From DASVBE01 sp963770375 (GTDB lineage: Bacteria; Actinomycetota; Actinomycetes; Streptosporangiales; Streptosporangiaceae), in the NCBI GenBank assembly GCA_963770375.1, contig CAVYPM010000029.1, forward strand, positions 1 through 64,000: a stretch of DNA of 64,000 nt, written 5' to 3'. Positions 37,648-46,102 of this stretch are shown here, one piece after another (the stretch's first letter is position 1; each line of letters starts with the position of its first letter). A program made the translations under genes and the position numbers. Under the pieces are notes generated by a model, which ran no database searches, was not told where the DNA came from, and saw nothing but the letters and a program-made list of their open reading frames with translations.

Positions 37648-38417
37648 CCACGGGGACGCGCTCCGCCGCTCCTGACCCGGCCGGCTCCGCGGCCCGTGGC
37701 CCGGCCGGGACGAGGATCGCCATGTGGTCGGGACCGCGCACGGTCTCGACCGCGCTCATGCGCGCCTGGGAGAACCGCCCGGACACGGTCGTCACCGACG
37801 AGCCGCTGTATGCGTTTTATCTGCAACGGACGGGGCTGGCCCACCCGGGCCGGGAGGAAATCCTCGCGAGCATGAGTGACGCATGGCCCACCGTGCTCGC
37901 CGACCTCGGCCAGGCGCCGCTGCCGCCAGGGAAGAGCATCTGGTACGTCAAGCACATGACGCACCACCTGCTGCCCGAGGTGGACCGCGGCGCGCTGGCC
38001 GGGATGCGGCACGCGTTCCTGATCCGGGACCCGCGGGCGCTGCTCGCCTCCTACGCCCGGGTCCGGGACCAGCCCACGCTGGCCGACCTCGGGCTCGAGC
38101 AGCAGGCCGGCATCTTCCGCGCGTTCGGCGGGCCGGTGATCGACTCCACCGACCTGCTGAAGCAGCCCGGGCCCATGCTCCGCGCCCTGTGCGCGGCGCT
38201 GGATGTGCCGTTCCACCCCGGCATGCTGTCCTGGCCCGCCGGGCCGCGGGACACCGACGGGGTGTGGGCGCCGTACTGGTACGACGGGGTCCGCGCGTCG
38301 ACCGGGTTCGGCCCGTACCGGGAGAAGCCCGCGGACCTGCCCGCTGAGCTCGAGCCGCTGGCGCAGCGCTGCCGGCCGTTCTACGAGGAACTGCACGCCC
38401 ACCGCATCACGCCCTGA
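37644..38417 (+). CDS. Sulfotransferase-like P-loop protein
   Basis: 257 residues, GTG start overlapping the upstream stop. After a 20-residue Ala/Pro-rich leader the 5'-PAPS-type loop appears as IAMWSGPRTVSTALMRAWEN, then DEPLYAFYLQRTGLAHPG and the second nucleotide element HAFLIRDPRALLASYARVR, as in the sulfotransferase superfamily. The lack of a signal peptide indicates a cytosolic enzyme. In several bacteria homologues sit beside class IV aminotransferases as here, so the real substrate may belong to that pathway. Whether it sulfates, or only binds nucleotide, cannot be told. It is translationally coupled to the mycothiol-dehydrogenase-like gene. Confidence 0.72.
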   Translation: MTTGTRSAAPDPAGSAARGPAGTRIAMWSGPRTVSTALMRAWENRPDTVVTDEPLYAFYLQRTGLAHPGREEILASMSDAWPTVLADLGQAPLPPGKSIWYVKHMTHHLLPEVDRGALAGMRHAFLIRDPRALLASYARVRDQPTLADLGLEQQAGIFRAFGGPVIDSTDLLKQPGPMLRALCAALDVPFHPGMLSWPAGPRDTDGVWAPYWYDGVRASTGFGPYREKPADLPAELEPLAQRCRPFYEELHAHRITP

Positions 38418-38450
38418 CCGAATGAGGCACAGACCAGGGAGGCCCGCCGC

Positions 38451-39350
38451 ATGCTTCAGACCTTCGACGAGCGCAACCGCGACCTGATCGTCAGCGTGGG
38501 CGGCCGGCTCACGCACCGCGACCAGGCGGCGGTCAGCCCGTTCGACTCCGCGGTGCAGGGCGGCGACGCGGTCTGGGAGGGCCTGCGCCTGCACGAGGGC
38601 CGGATCTTCCGGCTGGACGAGCACCTGGCCCGGCTGAGACGCTCCGCCCAGGCGCTGGCCTTCACGCAGATCCCGACGGACGAGGAGATCACCGCGGAGA
38701 TCCGGCGCACGCTGGCGGCCAACCAGATGACCGACGGCGTGCACATCCGGCTGACGCTGACCCGCGGGGTGAAGATCACCAGCGGCATGGACCCGCGGCT
38801 GAACACGGCCGGCCCCACGCTGATCGTGCTGCCCGAGTTCAAGAACCCGGTCTACGACAAGTCCGGGATCACGCTGATCACCTCCAGCGTGCGGCGCACC
38901 CCGCCGGACTCGCTGGACCCGAAGATCCACCACAACAACCTGCTGACCTCGATCCTGGCCAAGATCGAGGCCAACCACGCGGGCGCCGACGACGCGGTCA
39001 TGCTCGACCACCGCGGGTTCGTCGCGGAGACCAACGCGACGCACATCTTCTTCGTGGCCGGCGGGGTGCTGCACACGCCGACCACCGCGGCCTGCCCGGA
39101 GGGCATCACCCGGGCCGTGGTGCTGGAACTGGCCGCGGACGCCGGGATCGGGGCCGCGGCGGGCGACTACAGCCTGACCCAGCTGTACAGCGCGCAGGAG
39201 ATGTTCGTGACCGGCACCATGGGCGGCATCGCCCCGGTCATCAGCCTGGACGGCCGGACCATCGGCACCGGCGAACCCGGCCCGGTCACCCTCACCCTGA
39301 CCGGCCTGCTGGCCAAGCTAACCGCCACAACCGGAACCCCGGTCACCTGA
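38451..39350 (+). CDS. Class IV (branched-chain-type) aminotransferase
   Basis: 299-residue PLP enzyme of fold type IV. DSAVQGGDAVWEGLRLHEGR, HLARLRRSAQALAF and VHIRLTLTRGVKIT begin the domain. The lysine that binds PLP lies in SLDPKIHHNNLLTSILAKIE, the phosphate and carboxylate contacts in DHRGFVAETNATHIFFV, and the end TGTMGGIAPVISLDGRTIGT is characteristic of BCAT/D-amino-acid/ADC-lyase relatives. It could transaminate branched-chain or D-amino acids; the FDERNRDLIVSVGG opening resembles the stand-alone group rather than primary IlvE. It follows the sulfotransferase-like gene by 33 bp, completing a three-gene operon, and ends before a hairpin. Confidence 0.85.
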   Translation: MLQTFDERNRDLIVSVGGRLTHRDQAAVSPFDSAVQGGDAVWEGLRLHEGRIFRLDEHLARLRRSAQALAFTQIPTDEEITAEIRRTLAANQMTDGVHIRLTLTRGVKITSGMDPRLNTAGPTLIVLPEFKNPVYDKSGITLITSSVRRTPPDSLDPKIHHNNLLTSILAKIEANHAGADDAVMLDHRGFVAETNATHIFFVAGGVLHTPTTAACPEGITRAVVLELAADAGIGAAAGDYSLTQLYSAQEMFVTGTMGGIAPVISLDGRTIGTGEPGPVTLTLTGLLAKLTATTGTPVT

Positions 39351-39364
39351 CCCCGGCGAAAGCG

Positions 39365-39412
39365 ATCGATGTTACGTCGCTTATCTAAGTAGCTAAGCGA
39401 CGTTACATCGAT
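39365..39412. promoter_or_regulatory. Long inverted repeat between same-strand genes
   Basis: The arms ATCGATGTTACGTCGCTTA (39365-39383) and TAAGCGACGTTACATCGAT (39394-39412) match at 18 of 19 positions around a 10-base loop. The region is strikingly AT-richer than its surroundings. It starts 15 bp after the aminotransferase stop and ends 21 bp before the aldo/keto reductase start. It could be a terminator (no T-run) or, more likely from its length and position, an operator for a dimeric regulator. Confidence 0.6.
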
Positions 39413-39432
39413 AAGAAACAGAGCCGGGCAGA

Positions 39433-40230
39433 ATGGGCGTTATGTCGTCTCAGCAGGCCATCCCCGCGTTCCCGCTTGGCGGCGGGGTCAGCATCCCGGC
39501 GATCGGGCTCGGCACCTACGCGCTCCGCGGCCGGCGCGGCTACCAGGCCATGCGGACCGCGCTGGACCTCGGCTACCGGCACCTGGACACCGCGACCATG
39601 TACCGGAACGAGGCCGAGGTGGGCCGGGCCGTGGCCGACTCCGGCCTGCCCCGCGAGGACGTGTTCGTCACCACCAAGATGCTGGCCAGCGCGGCCGGGC
39701 GGGAACGGCAGAGCCTGGACACCAGCCTGCGCGAGCTCAGGCTGGACTACGTGGACCTGTGGCTGATCCACTGGCCGCCGGCCGCGTCCGCCCTGGTCAG
39801 CGCGTGGCGGGCGGTTCTGGACGCGCGCGACGCCGGGCTGGCCCGCGCCGTTGGGGTGAGCAACTTCTCGCTGGCCCAGCTCGACGTGGTGACCCGGGCC
39901 ACCGGGCAGGCGCCGTCGATCAACCAGGTCGACTGGAGCCCGTCCCGGCACGACGAGACGTTCCTGGCCGGCCTGCGGGAACGCGGTGTCGTGGCCGAGG
40001 GGTACAGCCCGCTGAAGGGCAGCAACCTGCGGAACCCGGTCCTGCGCCGGATCGCGGACCGGCACCAGGTCACCCCGGCGCAGGTGGTGCTGCGGTGGCA
40101 CCTGGAGCACGAGATCGTGATCATCCCCAAGAGCGGCGACCCTGGCCGGCAGGCGGCCAACCTGGACCTGGCCGGGTTCACCCTGGACAAGGCCGAGGTC
40201 GCGGAGGTCGACGGCCTGAGCCGGTCGTGA
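39433..40230 (+). CDS. Aldo/keto reductase
   Basis: 265-residue NADPH-dependent oxidoreductase of the AKR5-type bacterial group. The catalytic tetrad is visible as LDLGYRHLDTATMYRNEAEVG (Asp and Tyr), VTTKML (Lys) and LWLIHWPP (His). Strand-ending motifs ARAVGVSNFSLAQLDVV and PSINQVDWSP are typical, and the cofactor site ends with IIPKSGDPGRQAANLDL. It reduces small aldehydes, ketones or sugar-derived carbonyls; 2,5-diketo-gluconate-reductase-like enzymes are the nearest by motif. ATG 39442 is a possible alternative start. The long inverted repeat just upstream probably controls it. The gene downstream is convergent. Confidence 0.88.
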   Translation: MGVMSSQQAIPAFPLGGGVSIPAIGLGTYALRGRRGYQAMRTALDLGYRHLDTATMYRNEAEVGRAVADSGLPREDVFVTTKMLASAAGRERQSLDTSLRELRLDYVDLWLIHWPPAASALVSAWRAVLDARDAGLARAVGVSNFSLAQLDVVTRATGQAPSINQVDWSPSRHDETFLAGLRERGVVAEGYSPLKGSNLRNPVLRRIADRHQVTPAQVVLRWHLEHEIVIIPKSGDPGRQAANLDLAGFTLDKAEVAEVDGLSRS

Positions 40231-40243
40231 TCCCCCGGTCTGC

Positions 40244-41029
40244 TCAGCTGAACCGGTAGGTATGCCAGCGGATCGGGGCGGCGGTCATCCGGACCTCCGC
40301 CGGGTCGCCCTTGGTCCTGGTCAGCCAGTCGCGGGCCTGATCGATCGCCCGGGCCAGCCTGCTCTCCTCGATCGGCCAGGTCCACGAGTACGTGTTCCGC
40401 CCGGCCGCCTTCAGGTAATCCGAGGCCGGCCACGTCGCCCCGCTGTCGATCTCCGGCAGGTGCCGGACCTGCGCCCCGCGCGCGGACAGGTACTCATCCA
40501 GCACGCTCAGGTCGTCCAGGCCCACCGCGCCGCGGCCCGGCTCGATGCCCGCCGCCAGCTCGATCTGCCGCTGGATCTCCGCGCCGATCCCGGTCGGGCG
40601 GCCGCCGCGGGCCGCCAGCAGCAGCCCGCCGGGCCGCAGCGCCCGCCGGGCCTCGGCCACCGCAGCCTGCCAGTCCGGGATCAGGTGCAGCACGTGGCAG
40701 CAGATCACGGCCCCGGCTGACTGGTCGGCGATCGGCAGCTGGAGCGCCGACCCGCGCAACGCGATCACCCGCGACTTCTTGCTGGCCAGCACGGCCAGCA
40801 TGGGCGCGGACAGGTCCACGCCGACAACCCGGAACCCGGCCTCGGCCAGCGGGACCGCGATCCGCCCGGTGCCCACGCCGACCTCGAGCAGCGGCGCGGC
40901 GGTGCCGGCCAGCGCCCCGGCCAGCAGCCGGGTCTGCGCCGCGGCCGTGGAGGGCGGCAGCCCCCGGGTCCGGTCGTAGTAGCCCGCCGCACGGTCAAAG
41001 ACCACCGAGTCGTCCGCCACACAGAACAT
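40244..41029 (-). CDS. Class I SAM-dependent methyltransferase
   Basis: 261-residue Rossmann methyltransferase. Opening DRAAGYYDRTRGLPPSTAAA is the usual cap of Methyltransf_11/25 proteins; motif I LLEVGVGTGRIAVPLAEAG, motif II RVVGVDLSAPMLAVLASKK, IALRGSALQLPIADQSAGA, and motif III-IV HVLHLIPDWQAAVAEARRAL, RPGGLLLAARGG follow. The C-terminal half (DYLSARGAQVRHLPEI, SWTWPIEESRLARAIDQA) would select the acceptor but is not diagnostic. Convergent with the aldo/keto reductase. Cytosolic; substrate unknown. Confidence 0.85.
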   Translation of the reverse strand: MFCVADDSVVFDRAAGYYDRTRGLPPSTAAAQTRLLAGALAGTAAPLLEVGVGTGRIAVPLAEAGFRVVGVDLSAPMLAVLASKKSRVIALRGSALQLPIADQSAGAVICCHVLHLIPDWQAAVAEARRALRPGGLLLAARGGRPTGIGAEIQRQIELAAGIEPGRGAVGLDDLSVLDEYLSARGAQVRHLPEIDSGATWPASDYLKAAGRNTYSWTWPIEESRLARAIDQARDWLTRTKGDPAEVRMTAAPIRWHTYRFS

Positions 41030-41205
41030 CCTGGCAGTGCTAGCCGCTCGCTGTGCTAGCGGCTCGCGCCAGGCCGCCCTGTAGCCGCGCTGCCTTCCCT
41101 CCTCGCTCCCTCGGCGCTCCTCCGTCGCGCCTCATCGCTCGTCGGGAAACAGCGCCGCGGCCCGCCGCGAGCCAGTACTGCTGGCTCCGCCGGCATAATG
41201 GGCCG

Positions 41206-41752
41206 GTGCAGCGGGTCTCGGTGGTGGGCAACAGCGGCTCGGGCAAGACCACGCTGGCGGCCGCGCTCGGCCGCGCGATGGGGGTTCCGCACCTGGAGCT
41301 GGACAGCGTCTTCCACCAGCCGGACTGGGAGCCGCTGGACCGGGACGAGTTCCGCCGCCGGGTCGGCGAGTACGTCGCCGCCGACCGCTGGGTGGTGGAC
41401 GGCAACTACTCCTCGGTGCGGGACCTGGTCTGGGGCCGCGCCGACACCGTGGTCTGGCTGGACCTGTCCCGCTCGCCGGGTGATGCGCCAGATCCTGTGG
41501 CGCACGATCCGCCGCGCCGCGCTGCGCAAGGAACTGTGGAACGGCAACCGCGAGCGCTGGGCCAACCTGTTCACCGCGGACCCGCAGGAGTCGGTCGTCG
41601 CCTGGGCCTGGACCCGGCACCGCGTCTACCGGGAGCGCTACCAGGCGGCCAGCCGCGACCCGGCCAACGCGCACCTGAATTTCGTCCGGGTGCGGTCCCC
41701 CCGCGAGCGGACGGCCCTGCTCCGGCGCGCCCGGGAGCAGTCGTTACCCGGC
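41206..41752 (+). pseudogene. AAA/adenylate-kinase-like P-loop kinase, frameshifted
   Basis: GTG start at 41206 gives RVSVVGNSGSGKTTLAAALG, a Walker A P-loop. Then come MGVPHLELDSVFHQPDWEPL and WVVDGNYSSVRDLVWGRADT-VVWLDLSRS, the hallmarks of small DNA-topology-modulation (FlaR-like) and toxin-type kinases. Near 41480 the frame changes, and LWRTIRRAALRKELWNGNRE, RWANLFTADPQESVVAWAWT, YQAASRDPANAHLNFVRVRS continue to about 41,745 with no clear own stop before the opposite gene. Single indel in an otherwise well-conserved gene, so a sequencing error is quite possible. Confidence 0.7.
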
Positions 41753-42997
41753 TCAGCCGGGCAGCGACATGCGCAGGGCGAGGATCCGGCGGACCGAGTC
41801 GCGGAACTTCGTGCGGTTCAGGCTGCCGGCGCGGTAGGCGCCGGTCAGGGCGGTGACCGCGGCCTCGCCCTGGGACGGGTTCTGCACCGAGCAGAGCAGC
41901 AGGTCCATGCCCGCGGCCGCGGCCATCACCGCGCGCTGGGCCGTGCCGCCGTACGCCCGCAGGGCGCCGGCCTCCAGCGCGTCGGTGATCGTCACGCCGG
42001 TGTAGCCGAGCCGCTTGCGGAGCTCGCCCTGGACCACGACGGAGGCCAGGCCGGCCGGGCGCCGGGTGCCCAGCGACGGGTAGGACGCCCAGGAGACCAT
42101 GATCAGCTTGGTGCCGGCCGCGATCGCCTGGCGGTAAGGCAGCTCGTCGACGCTGCGGATCTGGTTCCTGGACAGGTTCAGCGTGACCGGCCGGAGGTCG
42201 GTGTTCTCTGACCGGGCGGCCGCGCCGAGGCCGGGGAAGTGCTTGGCCGTCGCGGCCACGCCCTTGCCCTGCTGCGCCTGGATGAAGCCCGCGCCGAGCT
42301 GGGACACGATGGCCGGATCGCGGCTGTAGGACCGGCCGAACTGGTCGATGAAGTTGCCCGCCTTGCGGTACACGTCCAGCACCGGGGCGAGGTTGACGTT
42401 CAGGCCCGCGCTGCGCAGGTTGGCCGCGGCGACCAGGCCGGCGTTGCGGGCCGCGTGCGACGGGTGGGCCGACAGGCCGATCTGCTTCTCCGACTTGGCC
42501 GGGCCGCCGGGCAGCCGCCGCACCATGCCGCCCTCCTGGTCGGTCATCAGCAGCAGCGGCTCGCGGACCGGGTCGCTCTTGCTCATCGCGGCCTGCTGCA
42601 GCTCGGCGGCGACCTTGCTGAGCTGCGCCTGGCTGGAGATGTTGCCGCTGAAGAAGATGACCCCGGCGACCTGGCCGGCCCGGATCTTCGCGAGCAGCTC
42701 GGCGGGCGGGGTGAGGCCGGAGTAGCTGTAGATGACCCGCTGGCCGGCCAGCTGGCGGTCGGTCAGGTGCGGCAGCCTCGGCAGCGCGCGGTGCCGCGGC
42801 CCGGCGCCGGTGCCCGCCTGGCCGTTGCCGCTGCCCGCGGTGCTGGTGGCGACGCCGGCCGGGCGGTCCTTGCTGGCCGGGTGCGACGAACCCGGGCTGG
42901 CGGACGCGGCCCCCGAGCAGCCTGCCGCCAGGGCTACGGCCAGGGCGGCGGCCGGGGTCCTGGCCCAGGTCATGGCCCAGGTCATGCTACGGCGCAC
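41753..42997 (-). CDS. Glycoside hydrolase family 3 lipoprotein (NagZ/LpqI-like)
   Basis: Starting from GTG 42997 the leader VRRSMTWAMTW-ARTPAAALAVALAAGC ends in a lipobox (LAAGC), so the protein is secreted and lipid-anchored. After a Ser/Gly/Ala linker the GH3 N-terminal barrel runs from LTDRQLAGQRVIYSYSGLTP through LLLMTDQEGGMVRRLPGG, NLAPVLDVYRKAGNFIDQFG, VAATAKHFPGLGAAARSENT and the nucleophile region GVTITDALEAGALRAYGG. These are the marks of beta-N-acetylglucosaminidases acting on cell-wall fragments. The KHFPGLG loop lacks the His of classical NagZ KHFPGHG, as in mycobacterial LpqI-type proteins. ATG 42985 or 42973 are other starts. Confidence 0.85.
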   Translation of the reverse strand: MRRSMTWAMTWARTPAAALAVALAAGCSGAASASPGSSHPASKDRPAGVATSTAGSGNGQAGTGAGPRHRALPRLPHLTDRQLAGQRVIYSYSGLTPPAELLAKIRAGQVAGVIFFSGNISSQAQLSKVAAELQQAAMSKSDPVREPLLLMTDQEGGMVRRLPGGPAKSEKQIGLSAHPSHAARNAGLVAAANLRSAGLNVNLAPVLDVYRKAGNFIDQFGRSYSRDPAIVSQLGAGFIQAQQGKGVAATAKHFPGLGAAARSENTDLRPVTLNLSRNQIRSVDELPYRQAIAAGTKLIMVSWASYPSLGTRRPAGLASVVVQGELRKRLGYTGVTITDALEAGALRAYGGTAQRAVMAAAAGMDLLLCSVQNPSQGEAAVTALTGAYRAGSLNRTKFRDSVRRILALRMSLPG

Positions 42998-43232
42998 GGG
43001 GCTGCTGCCTTTCGGTCTCTGCTGCCTTACCGGACTCCCCTGAGGTGCCCGGTAAGGCGCGGGGCATGCATGCCAATGTAAGGCAACTGCACGACTCCGG
43101 CTGGTTACTGGCCGAGACGGAGGCTCGCGGAATGCCCGGCGGGAGCCATCCGGGCGGCCGCGGGGCCGGCCGTTCCGGTCCTGGCTGGCCTGCGGCTGCC
43201 GTCCGCCGCGCATTTTCATGGATTACGGAACG

Positions 43233-43676
43233 TCAGGGGTTGGCGTAGAGACGACGCGGCTCGACCAGCACGGCAGTGCGCCCTTCCCGCGCCATCACCC
43301 GGTCGTACTCGGCCCAGTCGTCGTGCGTGCCCCCGGCCGCTTTGAACACGTCGCGGAGCAGGCCGGGCAGGGCCCCGCCGGCCAGGCCGGGCAGCGGGTC
43401 GGCCGGGCCGGCCAGCTCCGCCTCCCCCTCGGCCGCGGCCCACTCCCAGCCGGCCCGGACCACGACCGTGATGGCCGGCCGGGCGCGGAGGTTGGCCAGC
43501 TTGCGGGAGCTGCCCATGGCCACCAGGCCGACCACCGGGCGGCCGGTGACCGGGTGGTCGAGGACGCCCGCGTTGACCACCGAGGACTGGATCGTGCCGT
43601 CGGGGCGCAGCGTGGAGACCACGCACAGGCCGTGGTCCCTGGTAACCAGCCGGGCGAAGTCGGCGATGGCGCTCAT
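43233..43676 (-). CDS. PNPOx-like flavin/F420-binding protein
   Basis: 147-residue split-barrel protein of the pyridoxamine-phosphate-oxidase-like superfamily: GLCVVSTLRPDGTIQSSVVN (beta1-beta2), VVGLVAMGSSRKLANLRARP with the phosphate-contact 'SRKLANL', ITVVVRAGWEWAAAEGEAEL and DDWAEYDRVMAREGRTAVLV. This pattern belongs to the actinobacterial TIGR03618-type F420 group. It probably reduces or binds a flavin-type cofactor; the substrate is unknown. It is 10 bp from the nitroreductase gene and transcribed with it. Confidence 0.82.
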   Translation of the reverse strand: MSAIADFARLVTRDHGLCVVSTLRPDGTIQSSVVNAGVLDHPVTGRPVVGLVAMGSSRKLANLRARPAITVVVRAGWEWAAAEGEAELAGPADPLPGLAGGALPGLLRDVFKAAGGTHDDWAEYDRVMAREGRTAVLVEPRRLYANP

Positions 43677-43685
43677 GCGGGCTCC

Positions 43686-44201
43686 CTACCAGTGGTTGCG
43701 GTGCACGATCTGATCAAATGGCCGCCGGTCCGGCTTGGCCACCGGGGCCAGCGGCCGGTCCACCGGGTAGCCGAACGAGATCAGGTAGGCGCAGATCCTG
43801 TCCTCGGGGAAGCGCAGCAGCCGCCGGGCGTGGTCCTGGTCGCGGACCCCGGCGTGACAGCTGCCCACGCCCAGGTCGGCGGCGGCGATCATCATGGCCA
43901 TGGTGGCCTGGCCGAGGTCGTACTGGCGGCTGAGCAGGCGGCGCTCCTCGCTGGTGTCCGGCGCGATCAGCGCAACCGCGGCCGCGGCCTCGGCGACGTG
44001 CCCGGCGCCGCGCCAGACCGTGGCGAGCTCGTTCAGCTCGGAGCGGTTGGTGACGACGACGAAGTCCCACGGCTGCCAGTTCTGCGAGGACGGCGCCCGG
44101 CGGCCCGCCTCGAGGATCTGGTCCAGGTCCGCGTCCGGGATGGGATCGCTGGTGAACGAGCGCACGTTCCGGCGTGATCTGATCGCATCCCAGGTTTCCA
44201 T
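43686..44201 (-). CDS. Nitroreductase-family protein
   Basis: 171-residue FMN-dependent oxidoreductase. The FMN-phosphate loop is IRSRRNVRSFTSDPIPD, the substrate-side block EAGRRAPSSQNWQPWDFVVV, and the flavin-N5 region AAADLGVGSCHAGVRDQ followed by ICAYLISFGYPVDRP. These are standard for the BluB/NfnB-type superfamily. Its length is short for classical NfsB and close to the actinobacterial small group. It likely forms an operon with the PNPOx-like gene downstream; both are flavin-type redox proteins. BluB (DMB synthase) identity is not supported by the motifs. Confidence 0.85.
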   Translation of the reverse strand: METWDAIRSRRNVRSFTSDPIPDADLDQILEAGRRAPSSQNWQPWDFVVVTNRSELNELATVWRGAGHVAEAAAAVALIAPDTSEERRLLSRQYDLGQATMAMMIAAADLGVGSCHAGVRDQDHARRLLRFPEDRICAYLISFGYPVDRPLAPVAKPDRRPFDQIVHRNHW

Positions 44202-44249
44202 GGCGCGAACCTACCGCAGCGCGCCGGGCCGGGACCGGCCGCCCGCGAG

Positions 44250-44498
44250 TCAGCGGCCGGCGGCGGGGCGGACGTGCCGGGCGCTGTACACGTACCAGCC
44301 GTCCGAGCCGTCCGGCCAGCGCACCAGCGCGGCCCAGCCGGCCCGGCAGCGCGCCCAGGCAACCAGCGTGCAGGGCCGCCAGCTGCGGTCGGAGAACAGC
44401 ACCTCGGCCATCCGGTAACGCGGCTCATGGCGCCGGCTGGACACCATCACCCCCGGAGCCAGCCGCTCCGGGATCGGATGCACAAACTGCCTCGTCAC
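44250..44498 (-). CDS. Small conserved actinobacterial hypothetical protein
   Basis: 82 residues: an N-terminal basic stretch (HPIPERLAPGVMVSSRRHEP) and a Trp-rich core (RSWRPCTLVAWARCRAGWAA, LVRWPDGSDGWYVYSARHV) that looks like a short beta-barrel of SH3-like size. No catalytic motif, signal or membrane segment. The frame is clean and its composition differs from the antisense reading, which favours a real gene. No function can be proposed. Confidence 0.5.
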   Translation of the reverse strand: MTRQFVHPIPERLAPGVMVSSRRHEPRYRMAEVLFSDRSWRPCTLVAWARCRAGWAALVRWPDGSDGWYVYSARHVRPAAGR

Positions 44499-44525
44499 CC
44501 AGCCAAGTAGAACATATATTCTAGC

Positions 44526-45992
44526 CTAGCGGAGCATGTTCGGCAGACTGGCCGGTGTTTCGCCGGGCTCGGGCGGGGTGAGCCGGGCGGCGGTCCGTTC
44601 CGCACTGCGGTTGGCCCAGGCGCTGCTGCTGACCAGCCCGAGCACGAGCACGATGACCCCGCACCCGGCGATCACCCAGAAGCCGATGTGGCTGGCCCGC
44701 GCGAAGCCCAGCCGCAGCGGGCCGGTCAGCGCGGAGATCACCACCGAGCCCATGATCGCCACGCCCAGTGACTGGCCGATCTGGCGGCTGGTCGAGGCGA
44801 TCGCCGCGGCCACCCCGGCCTGGGAGCGCGGCATGCCGGAGACCGCCGCGTTGGTGATCGGCGCGTTGACCGTGCCGAAGCCGATTCCGAACAGCACGTA
44901 CGCGAGGAACAGCCAGGCCGGGCTGGTGTGCGCGGTCAGGCCGGTGAGCAGTACCGCGCTGACCGTCATCGTCACCCCGGCGATGACCAGCGGCCGCCGC
45001 GGGCCCCGGCTGCCCACCGCCCGGCCGGACAGCGGCGCGCAGACCAGTGTCATCAGCGCCATCGGCAGCGTGTACAGGCCGGCCTGCAGCGCGCTGAACC
45101 CGCGGACCTCCTGCAGGTACAGCGTGTTGAGGAAGAGGAACCCGCCCAGGCCGGCGAACGCGCTGATCGCGATCACGGTCGCCGCGGAGAACGGCACGCT
45201 GCGGAAGAACCGCAGGTCGATCAGGGGGTCCTGGCGGCGCGGCTCGTAGCGGATCAGCCCGGCCAGCGCCGCCGCGGACAGCGCGAAGCAGCCCGTGATC
45301 CGGGGCGAGGACCAGCCCGCGTCCGGGCCCTCGATGATCGCGTAGGTCAGCGCCGCCAGCGTGGCGATGACCAGCAGCTGGCCCACCGGGTCCGGGCGGC
45401 GGCCGCGCGGCGCCCGCGACTCGGGCACGTACCGCGCGGTGAGCACGATCGCGGCCAGGCCGACCGGGATGTTCACCCAGAAGATGCCGCGCCAGCCGAC
45501 CGAGCCGACCAGCGCGCCGCCGACCAGCGGGCCGGCCGCCATGCTGATGCCGACCACGCCGCCCCACACGCCGATGGCGCGGGCCCGCTCGGCCGGCTCG
45601 GTGAACGTGTTGGTGATGATGGACATCGCCACCGGGTTGAGCATCGAGCCGCCGATGGCCTGCACCATGCGGAACGCGATCAGCCAGCCAAGGCCCGGGG
45701 CCAGGCTGCACAGCAGCGAGCCGAAGGTGAAGACGGCCAGCCCGGCCTGGAACGTGCGGCGCCGGCCGATACGGTCCGCGGTCGAGCCGGCCAGCATCAG
45801 GAAGCTGGCCACCACCAGCGTGTAGGAGGCGATCGTCCACTGCAGGCCGGACAGCGGGGCGTGCAGTTCCTGGCCGATGGCCGGCAGCGCCACGTTGACG
45901 ATCGTGACGTCCAGGCTCACGATGAGCAGGCTCATGCAGCAGATCGCCAGGATCAGCATCCGGCGCTGGGGGCTTGGCTGGCTGGCGGCCAT
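44526..45992 (-). CDS. MFS transporter, DHA2 (EmrB/QacA) family
   Basis: 488 residues with 14 predicted membrane spans. The first spans contain LILAICCMSLLIVSLDVTIV (motif D1 region), WTIASYTLVVASFLMLAGST followed by ADRIGRRRTF (motif A), and motif C-like VGISMAAGPLVGGALVGSVG, WRGIFWVNIPVGL. These are the marks of the 14-TMS drug:H+ antiporters, which export dyes, antibiotics or small metabolites using the proton gradient. It stands alone with a terminator-like distance to its neighbours; no local regulator of TetR type is seen. Substrate unknown. Confidence 0.92.
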   Translation of the reverse strand: MAASQPSPQRRMLILAICCMSLLIVSLDVTIVNVALPAIGQELHAPLSGLQWTIASYTLVVASFLMLAGSTADRIGRRRTFQAGLAVFTFGSLLCSLAPGLGWLIAFRMVQAIGGSMLNPVAMSIITNTFTEPAERARAIGVWGGVVGISMAAGPLVGGALVGSVGWRGIFWVNIPVGLAAIVLTARYVPESRAPRGRRPDPVGQLLVIATLAALTYAIIEGPDAGWSSPRITGCFALSAAALAGLIRYEPRRQDPLIDLRFFRSVPFSAATVIAISAFAGLGGFLFLNTLYLQEVRGFSALQAGLYTLPMALMTLVCAPLSGRAVGSRGPRRPLVIAGVTMTVSAVLLTGLTAHTSPAWLFLAYVLFGIGFGTVNAPITNAAVSGMPRSQAGVAAAIASTSRQIGQSLGVAIMGSVVISALTGPLRLGFARASHIGFWVIAGCGVIVLVLGLVSSSAWANRSAERTAARLTPPEPGETPASLPNMLR

Positions 45993-46102
45993 GCCTGCAG
46001 TATGCCCCCCGTCATTTGCCGAACGGAAACTAACTTTTCAAGGCCGGGCAGCTGGGCCGGCAGCGGTTTGCGGTCCGGTCAGACGGAGTGGTTGCGGACC
46101 GG

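Noticed and set aside
43686..44201. BluB (lower-ligand synthesis) to go with the corrinoid cluster
   Set aside because: The motifs fit general small nitroreductases; no BluB-specific sequence is evident and the position is 12 kb away.
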